A program made the translations under genes and the position numbers. The notes beneath the pieces are model-generated. The model was not told the origin of the DNA. It did not search any database and saw only the letters and a list, made by a program, of their open reading frames with translations. A DNA stretch of 6,053 nt from an uncultured Rhodanobacter sp. (GTDB lineage Bacteria; Pseudomonadota; Gammaproteobacteria; Xanthomonadales; Rhodanobacteraceae), in contig CAIKJM010000159.1 in NCBI GenBank assembly GCA_903827735.1, positions 1-6,053 on the forward strand, written 5' to 3'. Shown here in pieces: positions 1 to 5,628 of the stretch (positions are counted from its first letter, which is position 1; each line of letters begins with the position of its first letter).

Positions 1-1
1 G

Positions 2-52
2 AGCGTAGATCAACTTGTGAATATCTGGCTTGCATCCAACGATAATCAATAA
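2..52 (+). CDS. C-terminal end of an unidentified upstream gene (partial)
   Basis: Reading frame 2 from the left edge gives 16 codons ending SVDQLVNIWLASNDNQ and a TAA at 50-52. Frame 3 stops almost at once and frame 1 stops at 43-45 after a less protein-like peptide, so this frame is the best candidate for the end of a gene that lies mostly outside the window. The tail is too short to assign a family. The stop is in the same frame as the next gene and 87 bases before its start, so co-transcription with the dehydrogenase is plausible but not shown. Confidence 0.45.
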   Translation, partial: SVDQLVNIWLASNDNQ

Positions 53-53
53 G

Positions 54-67
54 GCGGAAAGCGGAAA
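54..67. repeat. 7-bp tandem duplication GCGGAAA x2
   Basis: GCGGAAA occurs twice back to back in the gap between the clipped upstream gene and the dehydrogenase. It is purine-rich but 73 bases from the GTG start, so it is not the ribosome binding site. With only two copies it may be chance. The rest of the gap (68-130) shows no convincing promoter or terminator. Confidence 0.4.
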
Positions 68-130
68 ATCGACTCCCCGGCACGCCTCATCCAACCAGCA
101 GGATTAGATAATCACTGCGCTTATTCGACC

Positions 131-137
131 GAGGAAG
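131..137 (+). promoter_or_regulatory. Ribosome binding site deciding the GTG start at 140
   Basis: GAGGAAG lies just before the GTG at 140-142. Counting GAGGA as the core leaves only four bases to the start codon, shorter than usual. An ATG at 138-140 overlaps the GTG but is in another frame and gives an unrelated peptide. The GTG frame gives HISDYR...FDYLDGGAE, the expected N-terminus of the enzyme family, so GTG is the supported start. No other ATG, GTG or TTG occurs in this frame back to the TAA at 50-52. Confidence 0.6.
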
Positions 138-139
138 AT

Positions 140-1246
140 GTGCATATCTCCGACTACCGATCCATAGCCATATCAAAGCTTCCATCCATCGTCTTCGACT
201 ATTTGGACGGTGGAGCCGAGAGAGAAACGGGAATCGCACACAATCGCCAAGTCTTGGACGCGATTCGATTTCGCCCGAAGAGACTTGTGGACGTTAGTAG
301 CAGGGATACATCAATTAACCTGATGGGAGGGACTATTTCCGCGCCGATCATCGTAGCACCGACGGGAATGAACTCCTTATTCTGGAGAAATGCCGATTGC
401 ATCCTAGCGAAAGTAGCGACCGAACAAAATATTCCATTCGTGCTGTCCACTGCATCGACGAGTTCGATAGAGGAGGTGGCGAATGCATGCTGCCGAGAGC
501 CATGGTTTCAGCTCTACGTGATTGATCGCAAGCAAGCAAAAATGCTTGTGGATAGAGCTATCCACGCCGGTTATTCCACTCTCGTATTAACCGTTGATGC
601 AACCGTCAATGGCATACGGGACCGTGATCTGAGAAACGGATTCCACCCTCGGATGAAGCCTTCGCTAGCACTGTTCGCTTCGGCGCTATCACGCCCTGCC
701 TGGACGGTACGCATGCTAAGAGACGGCCTGCCGCGCCTGGCGAACTTCGAAAGCGAGAGTGTCGAAGGCAATAAGGTCCAGCAGTCGTTGACTTCCAGAC
801 TCATGGACGCCAGTTTTTCGTTGGACGACCTGTCGTGGCTACGCGAAAAATGGCCAAAAAGACTCGTCGTAAAAGGTATCGTTAATGCCCAAGACGTATG
901 CAGATGCATAAAAGTGGGCGTAGACGGCGTGGTGTTATCCAATCATGGAGGAAGGCAACTGGACAGTTGCATCTCTCCTATGGAACTGTTGCCTGAGGTC
1001 TCGAATGTCGGCATCGACATAATGGTGGACAGCGGTTTCAGAAGAGGCTCCGACGTCCTGAAAGCGATCGCTTCGGGAGCCAAGGCTGTCATGCTAGGAC
1101 GCTCGATCTTATACGGCCTCGCGGCAAACGGAGAGGCTGGCGTACGCGGTGTAATCGAATCCATGAAGCATGAGATAGACACGAATTTGGCGCAAATCGG
1201 CTGCGCTTCCATGAATGCACTTACATACGACTACCTTTCCAAATAA
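140..1246 (+). CDS. FMN-dependent alpha-hydroxy-acid dehydrogenase/oxidase (lactate/mandelate/glycolate oxidase family)
   Basis: A 368-aa protein, the usual length for this single-domain FMN TIM-barrel family, which oxidises an L-alpha-hydroxy acid to the 2-keto acid with hydride transfer to FMN. Family landmarks are present in order: FDYLDGGAE with the substrate-binding Tyr at 21; the APTG flavin loop at 73-76; FQLYV with Tyr126; LTVDA with Asp153; RDRDLRNGF at 160-168, very like mandelate dehydrogenases; Lys245 in VVKGI; SNHGGRQLD at 267-275 with catalytic His269 and Arg272; VDSGFRRGSDVLKA at 296-309; and LGRS at 319-322. Nothing catalytic is missing. The variable segment around 175-205 is rich in aromatic, Leu and Arg residues, as in members that touch the membrane here, but the exact substrate (lactate, mandelate or a pathway-specific acid) cannot be read. 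A peptide substrate is also possible, since MftD of the mycofactocin pathway belongs to this family. It is followed closely by a JmjC oxygenase gene in the same direction. Confidence 0.93.
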   Translation: MHISDYRSIAISKLPSIVFDYLDGGAERETGIAHNRQVLDAIRFRPKRLVDVSSRDTSINLMGGTISAPIIVAPTGMNSLFWRNADCILAKVATEQNIPFVLSTASTSSIEEVANACCREPWFQLYVIDRKQAKMLVDRAIHAGYSTLVLTVDATVNGIRDRDLRNGFHPRMKPSLALFASALSRPAWTVRMLRDGLPRLANFESESVEGNKVQQSLTSRLMDASFSLDDLSWLREKWPKRLVVKGIVNAQDVCRCIKVGVDGVVLSNHGGRQLDSCISPMELLPEVSNVGIDIMVDSGFRRGSDVLKAIASGAKAVMLGRSILYGLAANGEAGVRGVIESMKHEIDTNLAQIGCASMNALTYDYLSK

Positions 1247-1283
1247 CGCGGCGCCAGAGGTTCATAAAAACTCACCATTATCT

Positions 1284-1288
1284 GGGAG
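1284..1288 (+). promoter_or_regulatory. Ribosome binding site favouring a TTG start at 1296
   Basis: GGGAG at 1284-1288 is seven bases before a TTG at 1296 in the frame of the JmjC gene. The upstream ATG at 1215 has no purine-rich site before it (the preceding bases are CTTCCATGA) and would make the genes overlap by 32 bases. Starting at TTG leaves a 49-base gap and places the first family-like residues (TIDRIAPP) close to the N-terminus, which is normal for cupin-8 proteins. Confidence 0.5.
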
Positions 1289-1295
1289 CAAGAAC

Positions 1296-2585
1296 TTGAC
1301 TTCAAAAACTATCGACAGAATCGCTCCACCTACGAGGGATGTGTTCTACAAGGAATACGTGCTCCGGAGGAAGCCCGTCGTCATCACCGGACTGTTCAAG
1401 GGGCAAGAGATCGGTGAGGTAAGAGATGAGATGGATGCCCGGAAAGTTTTCGGAAACACCAGAATCATCATAACGCAGGAATACAGTAGAAGCGCTGCAT
1501 CCCCAGTTAAAACACCAGATGAAGTGCTCGATCTCTCATCATATCTGGACTACGTGATGGCAAATCCTGGCACGTCCAGAATGTGCACAGAATACGATAC
1601 CCCCATACGTGTTTCATCAACCTATCGGGTGCCCGATCTCTGCAAAATGACACACCAAGGGTTGATCGAAAACGAGCTACTGGACCTTCCCCGGCGATGG
1701 GGCGACCATGATTTGATGTCAAATCTTTTCATAGGAAACCGCGGCAACTATGCCCATTTGCACTATGACGGCGATCATAGACATGTGCTGCTCTACCAAG
1801 TGTTCGGAACAAAGAGAGCTATTCTGATCGACCCGGAAAAAGGGAACTATCTCGACCTTCTCAACTCCATCGGCCCTGGATTTTCGAATGTTTATATCGA
1901 GAACAAATCAGAAGATGAAAAGCTCCGCTTCGTTGAAGAGATCGGCGCCTACGACACGATCCTTAAGCCAGGGGAAGCCTTATATATACCGATGCTTATG
2001 TGGCACTACCTCGAGTATGTAGATCTCGGCATGTCCATTAACTTCCGTTTCATGAGGAACAAATACGGGAGATTTCTCTCAGTCGACAATTTTCATCGCG
2101 ATTTTTTCGGACAAAATCTTTCCTCAAAAATGGTGAGTGAAGAAAAGGCAACAGAGAATTACTTTGAGTCGCTTGAATATATTAAGCGTTCTCTTCTTCG
2201 TAAGTCCGATTCCAGACGAGCAAAGATCGTAGAGATGAGGAATGTATTCAGAGAGGTGTGTTCCGAGATATGTCCTGAATGCGAGCCAGCGCTCCACTGC
2301 GACGGTGAGCACGAAGGCACGGAAATTGACAAGATTGAACAAGATATTAGCGAGTCGGGTGTATATCTGCGCGACTACCCCGTGCCGCAAATATCGCATG
2401 GCCCCCTGAGTAGCTCACAGCAGGGCGCCTTGATAGCTCGGTTTGCCAGCTTGCGTTACCCTGCACGCGCTGTTGAAGCGGCAGTTTACAATCGATTCGC
2501 GAAGGAGACCCTCAGCGACCTGACAAAGGCCGAAGCGGCTTCGTTGCTTCGAGCCCTGACCTCTCCCGGAGCCATGTGGGAGTGA
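1296..2585 (+). CDS. JmjC/cupin-8 Fe(II)/2-oxoglutarate-dependent oxygenase, FIH-like
   Basis: The protein has 429 aa from TTG 1296, or 456 aa from ATG 1215; numbering here is for the long form. Family members hydroxylate a protein, peptide or small molecule using O2, Fe(II) and 2-oxoglutarate. The core spans about 33-285: IDRIAPP, then RKPVVITG at 52-59, typical of cupin-8 N-termini; HYD at 183-185 giving the proximal iron ligands His183 and Asp185; GTKRAILIDP with Lys200, matching the lysine of FIH that binds the 2-oxoglutarate carboxylate; and KPGEALYIPMLMWHYLE with distal ligand His264. All ligands are intact, so an active enzyme is expected. A C-terminal region of about 165 residues follows, containing a cysteine cluster at 349-362 and a helical Ala/Leu-rich end. 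The gene is AT-rich compared with its C-terminal part and with the right half of the window. It sits directly after the FMN dehydrogenase gene, probably in one transcript. The substrate is unknown. Confidence 0.88.
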   Translation: MTSKTIDRIAPPTRDVFYKEYVLRRKPVVITGLFKGQEIGEVRDEMDARKVFGNTRIIITQEYSRSAASPVKTPDEVLDLSSYLDYVMANPGTSRMCTEYDTPIRVSSTYRVPDLCKMTHQGLIENELLDLPRRWGDHDLMSNLFIGNRGNYAHLHYDGDHRHVLLYQVFGTKRAILIDPEKGNYLDLLNSIGPGFSNVYIENKSEDEKLRFVEEIGAYDTILKPGEALYIPMLMWHYLEYVDLGMSINFRFMRNKYGRFLSVDNFHRDFFGQNLSSKMVSEEKATENYFESLEYIKRSLLRKSDSRRAKIVEMRNVFREVCSEICPECEPALHCDGEHEGTEIDKIEQDISESGVYLRDYPVPQISHGPLSSSQQGALIARFASLRYPARAVEAAVYNRFAKETLSDLTKAEAASLLRALTSPGAMWE

Positions 2586-2597
2586 GCCCATGATGGC
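2571..2597 (+). other. Possible hairpin around the JmjC stop codon
   Basis: GCCAT (2571-2575) can pair with ATGGC (2593-2597) and TGGG (2577-2580) with CCCA (2587-2590), with a six-base loop that contains the TGA stop and small bulges between the two stems. There is no T-run after it, so it is not a standard intrinsic terminator. It might protect or attenuate the transcript, or be chance. The remaining gap to 2695 holds no convincing structure; a TTGGTC/TAGTAC pair at 2650-2677 with 16-base spacing is too poor a promoter match to call. Confidence 0.3.
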
Positions 2598-2682
2598 TGG
2601 CTGCAGGTATTTCCTCTCCTCAGCCTCGATGATCATCCGGGGGCGAACCTTGGTCTGATTTTCTCTCCCCGTAGTACTCACC

Positions 2683-2687
2683 AAGGA
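2683..2687 (+). promoter_or_regulatory. Ribosome binding site of the exported protein gene
   Basis: AAGGA eight bases before the ATG at 2696 is near-ideal and supports this start, which also gives a well-formed signal peptide. Confidence 0.7.
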
Positions 2688-2695
2688 TATTTTCC

Positions 2696-3901
2696 ATGCG
2701 ATCCGGAAAACGCATACGACTGATTACTTTTCTCGTATTTCTTGCGACAAGCGCGACATATACGGCTTTTGCCCAAGTTCCCGCGAATCTTCCTCCCCCG
2801 CCAGCACCAAAAAAAGTGGACTTCAAAGGCAAGGTTTCTTTTGTCGGTTCGGACCCCGCGCCGCGAGACGCCTCGACCGCGATTTTCGACGCATACAAAA
2901 AATACGAAATTGTCGCAATGGGTGCGGGTCATGGAAATCAGAATCTCGACACGTTCATACTCAGCTTTGTCGCGGATCCGCGATTTCCTGGTGATATAAG
3001 AGATGTCGTCGTCGAGTGTGGCAACTCGCTCTATCAAAAGACACTCGACCGTTATATTGCCGGAGAGAACGTGGCGCAGACCGACGTGGAAAAGATATGG
3101 CGTAATACGACGCAGCCCATGTGCGCGGTATCCAGTTTCTATCAGCAACTGTTTCCCTTGTTGCGCCGGGTAAATGAATCCCTTCCGCTCTCGAAGAGGG
3201 TGCGCGTCCTGGCAGGAGACGTACCGGTAGACTGGGAGACCATCCGCAGCAATGACGATCTGCAGCGCTCTCCGCAAGATCGTGATGCAAACATCGCCTC
3301 GATAGTTCAGTCACAGGTGCTCTCAAAGCACAGAAAGGCACTTCTCCTTTTTGGCATGACGCATCTTTACCATGGAGCGAGGTCGTCTACGGTTGATCCG
3401 AGCGCAGTGGGCATTTACGAAGGGCATTATCCGGGAGTGACATGGGTAGTCGAGGACCATGACGGTTTTGGCTTTGGCACGCCTTATGAGGAACTGAACG
3501 ATAGATGGGAGGCGCGAATCGCGTCATGGAGAGCGCCCTCGATCGTGGTGAGCCTGAAAGGCACGTGGCTGGCTGATCTCTTAGACACCGAAAATGCGTC
3601 GGAACTGATCAGTCTAATCACGCCTCGAAAAGGTGGCGGAACAAATGTTAGAACTGTTGTCCAACAGAGCACGCGCCCGTTCACATCGATGATCGACGGC
3701 TACCTGTATCTGGGACCGCGGCGCTTGCTTCTGAAAGAGCCTCCGTCTGCGAGCGCACTCCTTGACAAGGGGTTTATGAAGGAAATGCGGCGGCGCGCCA
3801 AGCTCACGGGCGAAGGATCCATCACTGATCAGGCCGATCCCGAAAAGTTCGTCAAGGAGCCTTATCACGCATTTATTTTCGACTCGACTCCGCCTGAATA
3901 A
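2696..3901 (+). CDS. Exported protein resembling the erythromycin-esterase/ChaN/TIKI fold, function unknown
   Basis: A 401-aa protein with a Sec signal peptide: basic RSGKRIR, a hydrophobic stretch at 9-22, and probable cleavage after TAFA at 23-26; a Pro-rich linker (PPPPAP) follows. The mature protein shows a motif order I associate with an uncharacterised bacterial family related to EreA/ChaN/TIKI: AMGAGHGNQ at 74-82, DPRF at 94-97, RDVVVECGNSLYQKTLDRYIAGE at 102-124 (in two parts: VVVECGN, then YQ..DRY), IWRNTTQ at 134-140, RVLAGDVPVDW at 170-180, RDANIAS at 196-202, and ALLLFGMTHLYH at 215-226. The C-terminal part GYLYLGP and LLDKGFMKEMRRR also fits that family and suggests a complete protein. 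The usual GExHG motif reads GAGHG here, so the Glu is lost. It probably acts in the periplasm. It has its own ribosome binding site and a 110-base gap from the JmjC gene, so it may be independently transcribed. The family assignment is from memory of motifs; no reaction can be stated. Confidence 0.8.
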   Translation: MRSGKRIRLITFLVFLATSATYTAFAQVPANLPPPPAPKKVDFKGKVSFVGSDPAPRDASTAIFDAYKKYEIVAMGAGHGNQNLDTFILSFVADPRFPGDIRDVVVECGNSLYQKTLDRYIAGENVAQTDVEKIWRNTTQPMCAVSSFYQQLFPLLRRVNESLPLSKRVRVLAGDVPVDWETIRSNDDLQRSPQDRDANIASIVQSQVLSKHRKALLLFGMTHLYHGARSSTVDPSAVGIYEGHYPGVTWVVEDHDGFGFGTPYEELNDRWEARIASWRAPSIVVSLKGTWLADLLDTENASELISLITPRKGGGTNVRTVVQQSTRPFTSMIDGYLYLGPRRLLLKEPPSASALLDKGFMKEMRRRAKLTGEGSITDQADPEKFVKEPYHAFIFDSTPPE

Positions 3902-4031
3902 AATCGTTGAGTTTTCTCAGTTTTCATTGCTAACAATCGATGAGAAGAGCGAACGAAAAGCCAAATGGAAATCAAATGCGATGACACAATGATCCGTATC
4001 GCCGCTACGATATGCACGTCGGAGGCTTCTC
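3902..4031. other. Gap between convergent blocks, no gene found
   Basis: 130 bases separate the stop of the + strand block from the stop of the - strand block. This is where a bidirectional terminator would be expected. Only weak candidates appear: TGAG-TTTT-CTCA at 3908-3919 followed by GTTTTC, and CGTATCG/CGATATG at 3995-4001/4008-4014 with a six-base loop and one G-T pair. Neither has the GC-rich stem plus T-run of a good intrinsic terminator. Base composition rises in GC from about here rightwards. Confidence 0.5.
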
Positions 4032-4511
4032 TCAGCCAACGAATCCCGATGAAATGCTTTCCAGATAAGTGATCACGGCCTCCGCCCTCCCTTGCAATAC
4101 GACTTCCCATGCTGTGCTCCCCCGGAATGCCTCCAGAGGCTCATCCAGAAACCAGCTGGTGGGATCTTCTCTATCACCCAGCACCTGGGTCGCGAGTGCC
4201 GCAAGTTTTGGATCCTGCACTTCCAACGTCTCGAAGGCCGCCCGACGCGCATCTTCCAAAGCCTGTTCCGCCTGAGTGATGGCTGACGCCGCCAGCTGAT
4301 ACCGTTGAGAGGCGTCACCCGACCTTGATATCGACTCGCTGTCTCGCTGCGCAGGCACTGACGTGCTTTGGTTTTGCTTGCCGCTCATGGCCTCATCCGT
4401 CACCCGATCCATCCATCGGAACAGGGCGAAGATCGGTGCAAAGAATCCGCGAGGGGTTTCCTTCGCGCCTTCGATGAATCCGCGTTTGAAGCTTTTGAAG
4501 TTGTCATTCAT
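4032..4511 (-). CDS. Protein with an MbcA/ParS-like (DUF2384) toxin-binding domain at its C-terminus
   Basis: A 159-aa protein from the ATG at 4511, preceded by AAGGGA (4520-4525 on the + strand) at eight bases; a GTG one codon upstream is the alternative. Residues about 105-159 (LAALATQVLGD ... SWFLDEPLEAFRGSTAWEVVLQGRAEAVITYLESISSG) fit the DUF2384/MbcA-ParS pattern: a helix, a W-L-x-x-P stretch, then G-x-T-A-W/P-x-x-x-x-x-G-R-A-x-x-V-x-x-Y-L-x-x-I-x-x-G. In known antitoxins this domain neutralises a RES-type toxin and is preceded by an Xre-like HTH. Here the N-terminus is different: FKSFKRGFIEGAKETPRGFF is a basic/aromatic amphipathic segment, followed by a polar linker and an Ala/Glu/Gln-rich helix at 70-100. 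No HTH and no RES toxin are visible. It is the last gene of the - strand series, 57 bases after the unknown 186-aa gene. Gene reality is near certain; the domain call is moderate. Confidence 0.82.
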   Translation of the reverse strand: MNDNFKSFKRGFIEGAKETPRGFFAPIFALFRWMDRVTDEAMSGKQNQSTSVPAQRDSESISRSGDASQRYQLAASAITQAEQALEDARRAAFETLEVQDPKLAALATQVLGDREDPTSWFLDEPLEAFRGSTAWEVVLQGRAEAVITYLESISSGFVG

Positions 4512-4544
4512 CACTGTGGTCCCTTGATTGATGGGTCTAAACGC

Positions 4545-4554
4545 AACGGCCGTT
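4545..4554. repeat. 10-bp perfect palindrome AACGGCCGTT in the gap
   Basis: AACGGCCGTT lies between the stop of the 186-aa gene and the start of the DUF2384-like gene, next to a T-run on the + strand (A-run on the coding strand). The T-run is on the wrong side to terminate the - strand transcript. It may be a small operator or chance. Confidence 0.3.
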
Positions 4555-4568
4555 TTTTGCCGATGTTT

Positions 4569-5129
4569 TCAAGGCATCTCGGTATACATCCGCGTCCGCT
4601 CCTGATCCTCCTGGTCGCTGCGCACAATCAGGTCAAAGACTAGAACCGGATCGTCTCGCGGACCGCTGACGCTGACGTAGCTCATCCGTTCCAACCACTG
4701 CGCTGAGCCGGCACTGGCCAGCCCGTCCCACGCGTCTTGTTCGGTCACGGGCACGACATGATCTTGTGCGGCATCAATGGCGAACCACTGCGCTGACTGG
4801 GTCGGTATCGCCTCTTCGGCAAAGGCGCGCACCACCGGCAGCGCACGGTTGATCAGTGATGCGCCATGGGCGGCCAGCGATATCGGCGCGCCATTGCGCT
4901 CGAGTCCGTCCTGATCGAGGGTTTTGAACACCTCTGATGCCTCATCCAGGGTGGCAAAGCCCAATTTCGCCGGCGCGGTCGCTTGACCGGGGTCGGCGCT
5001 GCCGTGCAGGCAGAGGTAGCACGAAGGGCGCTCCATGCGCCTGACCTCCTCCACCGTGCCCGTACCGACACGGACATCGTTGTCGGCAGAATGGCCGTGC
5101 GAGATTTCGTAAAAGCTGACGAGGTTCAT
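4569..5129 (-). CDS. Unknown 186-aa protein, possibly truncated at its N-terminus
   Basis: From the ATG at 5129 the protein has 186 aa and begins MNLVSFYEISHGH. I do not recognise a family. It is acidic and looks soluble, with no signal peptide or membrane segment. Visible features are a CYLC pair (37-40) within RPSCYLCLHGS, a helix-rich middle (LDEASEVFKTLDQDGL at 61-76), and two similar SAQW stretches at 112 and 142 that might mark a short internal repeat. AAGGA (5136-5140 on the + strand) is six bases before this ATG; a second ATG at 5135 adds two residues but sits directly on that site. The same frame stays open upstream with a strong coding signature but no start codon before the overlap with the membrane gene, so the true protein may be longer (about 255 aa if a frameshift at 5276-5279 is repaired). 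It lies between a membrane-protein gene and the DUF2384-like gene. Confidence 0.75.
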   Translation of the reverse strand: MNLVSFYEISHGHSADNDVRVGTGTVEEVRRMERPSCYLCLHGSADPGQATAPAKLGFATLDEASEVFKTLDQDGLERNGAPISLAAHGASLINRALPVVRAFAEEAIPTQSAQWFAIDAAQDHVVPVTEQDAWDGLASAGSAQWLERMSYVSVSGPRDDPVLVFDLIVRSDQEDQERTRMYTEMP

Positions 5130-5335
5130 TGTCATTCCTTGGACTGGGTTGAACAGGACCGCAACGCGATGATCCGCGGTCGCTTGCTCACGGCGCGAGA
5201 CGGCGATGGGCGTACCGTTCTTGGACGGCGTGATTGCGAAGACGACGTGGCGGGCTGGGGCGTGCTTGTTGGCGACCCCTTCAGCGCGTCGACGTGGTCG
5301 ACATGGTGCGTTCTTGGATTTTGCTGGTTCTCCAC
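5130..5335 (-). pseudogene. Frameshifted N-terminal extension of the 186-aa gene (candidate)
   Basis: On the - strand, 5335-5276 reads MENQQNPRTHHVDHVDALKG from a GTG, with hand-counted GC by codon position of about 75/25/75 percent, a typical coding profile. The membrane-protein frame over the same bases has the opposite profile (about 25/65/75). After the G4 tract (C4 at 5276-5279 on the + strand) this frame loses its profile (about 45/90 percent at positions 1 and 2), while the frame of the 186-aa gene gains it (about 72/50/76), reading VANKHAPARHVVFAITPSKN and on to the ATG. A single extra G would join them into one open frame of about 255 codons. The cause could be a real frameshift mutation, a sequencing error in the G tract, or, less likely, recoding. 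The alternative is that this is non-coding DNA and the profile is chance. Confidence 0.5.
5136..5140 (-). promoter_or_regulatory. Ribosome binding site for the ATG at 5129
   Basis: AAGGA on the - strand, six bases before the ATG at 5129. The intervening bases contain another in-frame ATG at 5135 that directly abuts the site and so is the less likely start. If the gene is really longer (see 5130-5335), this would be an internal chance match. Confidence 0.5.
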
Positions 5336-5616
5336 TTCGCGATGGCCACGTCACCGATAGCGAAGGCCAACAGTCCGACAAACCACAGGCAACCCAGCCC
5401 AACGATGCCCACGCCCGCACCCATGAAGGCCAGGTGGCCAAATTCGTCCAGACGATTCCACCAGTGCGGGGGTGAGCTGATGACGGGAAATCCCGCCATC
5501 AGCCACCCAAGCAGTGCCGACAAGAGCACAAGCGCCAGCAGCACCACCAAGCCAACGCCGATGCGCAGCACGCTACGGGGATCGGTAGCGGTGTAATACA
5601 CACGTTCTTCAGTCAT
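5281..5616 (-). CDS. Small inner-membrane protein with two predicted transmembrane helices, function unknown
   Basis: A 111-aa protein from the ATG at 5616. Hydrophobic segments at about 16-42 (VLRIGVGLVVLLALVLLSALLGW and on) and 62-88 (LAFMGAGVGIVGLGCLWFVGLLAFAIG) are long enough to span the membrane; the connecting loop is WW-containing and polar. The basic AKWRTSK after helix 2 suggests that this end faces the cytoplasm, which puts the N-terminus there too. I do not recognise a family. The last 17 or so residues (from KWRTSK) are encoded by bases whose coding profile favours another frame, so the true C-terminus may differ. The ribosome binding site overlaps the stop of the preceding small gene, indicating a shared transcript. 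Confidence 0.75.
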   Translation of the reverse strand: MTEERVYYTATDPRSVLRIGVGLVVLLALVLLSALLGWLMAGFPVISSPPHWWNRLDEFGHLAFMGAGVGIVGLGCLWFVGLLAFAIGDVAIAKWRTSKIQERTMSTTSTR

Positions 5617-5622
5617 GGGAAG

Positions 5623-5628
5623 TTCCTT
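5623..5628 (-). promoter_or_regulatory. Ribosome binding site overlapping the upstream stop codon
   Basis: AAGGAA on the - strand, six bases before the ATG at 5616. Its first bases are part of the TAA (5627-5629) ending the preceding small gene. This overlap is typical of translationally linked operon genes and supports both genes as real. Confidence 0.7.

Noticed and set aside
2650..2677. TTGGTC / TAGTAC as a sigma-70 promoter before the exported-protein gene
   Set aside because: Both hexamers match consensus poorly and the start point would fall on the ribosome binding site.
2678..3341. Long - strand frames (199 and 126 aa) under the exported-protein gene
   Set aside because: The + strand frame has a signal peptide, a good ribosome binding site and family motifs throughout; the antisense frames have none.
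3908..3924. TGAG-TTTT-CTCA followed by GTTTTC as a terminator for the exported-protein gene
   Set aside because: The stem has only four pairs and the T-run is short; too weak to call as an intrinsic terminator.
3995..4014. CGTATCG/CGATATG stem with six-base loop in the convergent gap
   Set aside because: Includes a G-T pair and has no adjacent T-run on either strand; likely chance.
5132..5335. 67-aa open frame from GTG 5335 to a TGA that overlaps the ATG at 5135, resembling a coupled small gene
   Set aside because: Its first 20 codons look coding, but after 5276 codon position 2 is almost all G/C and the peptide becomes a Ser/Pro/Arg-rich run typical of a wrong frame. The frameshift reading explains the region better.
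4983..5475. Several 89-125-aa + strand frames over the right block
   Set aside because: They mirror the - strand genes in GC-rich DNA, where long chance frames are common, and lack ribosome binding sites and family-like motifs.
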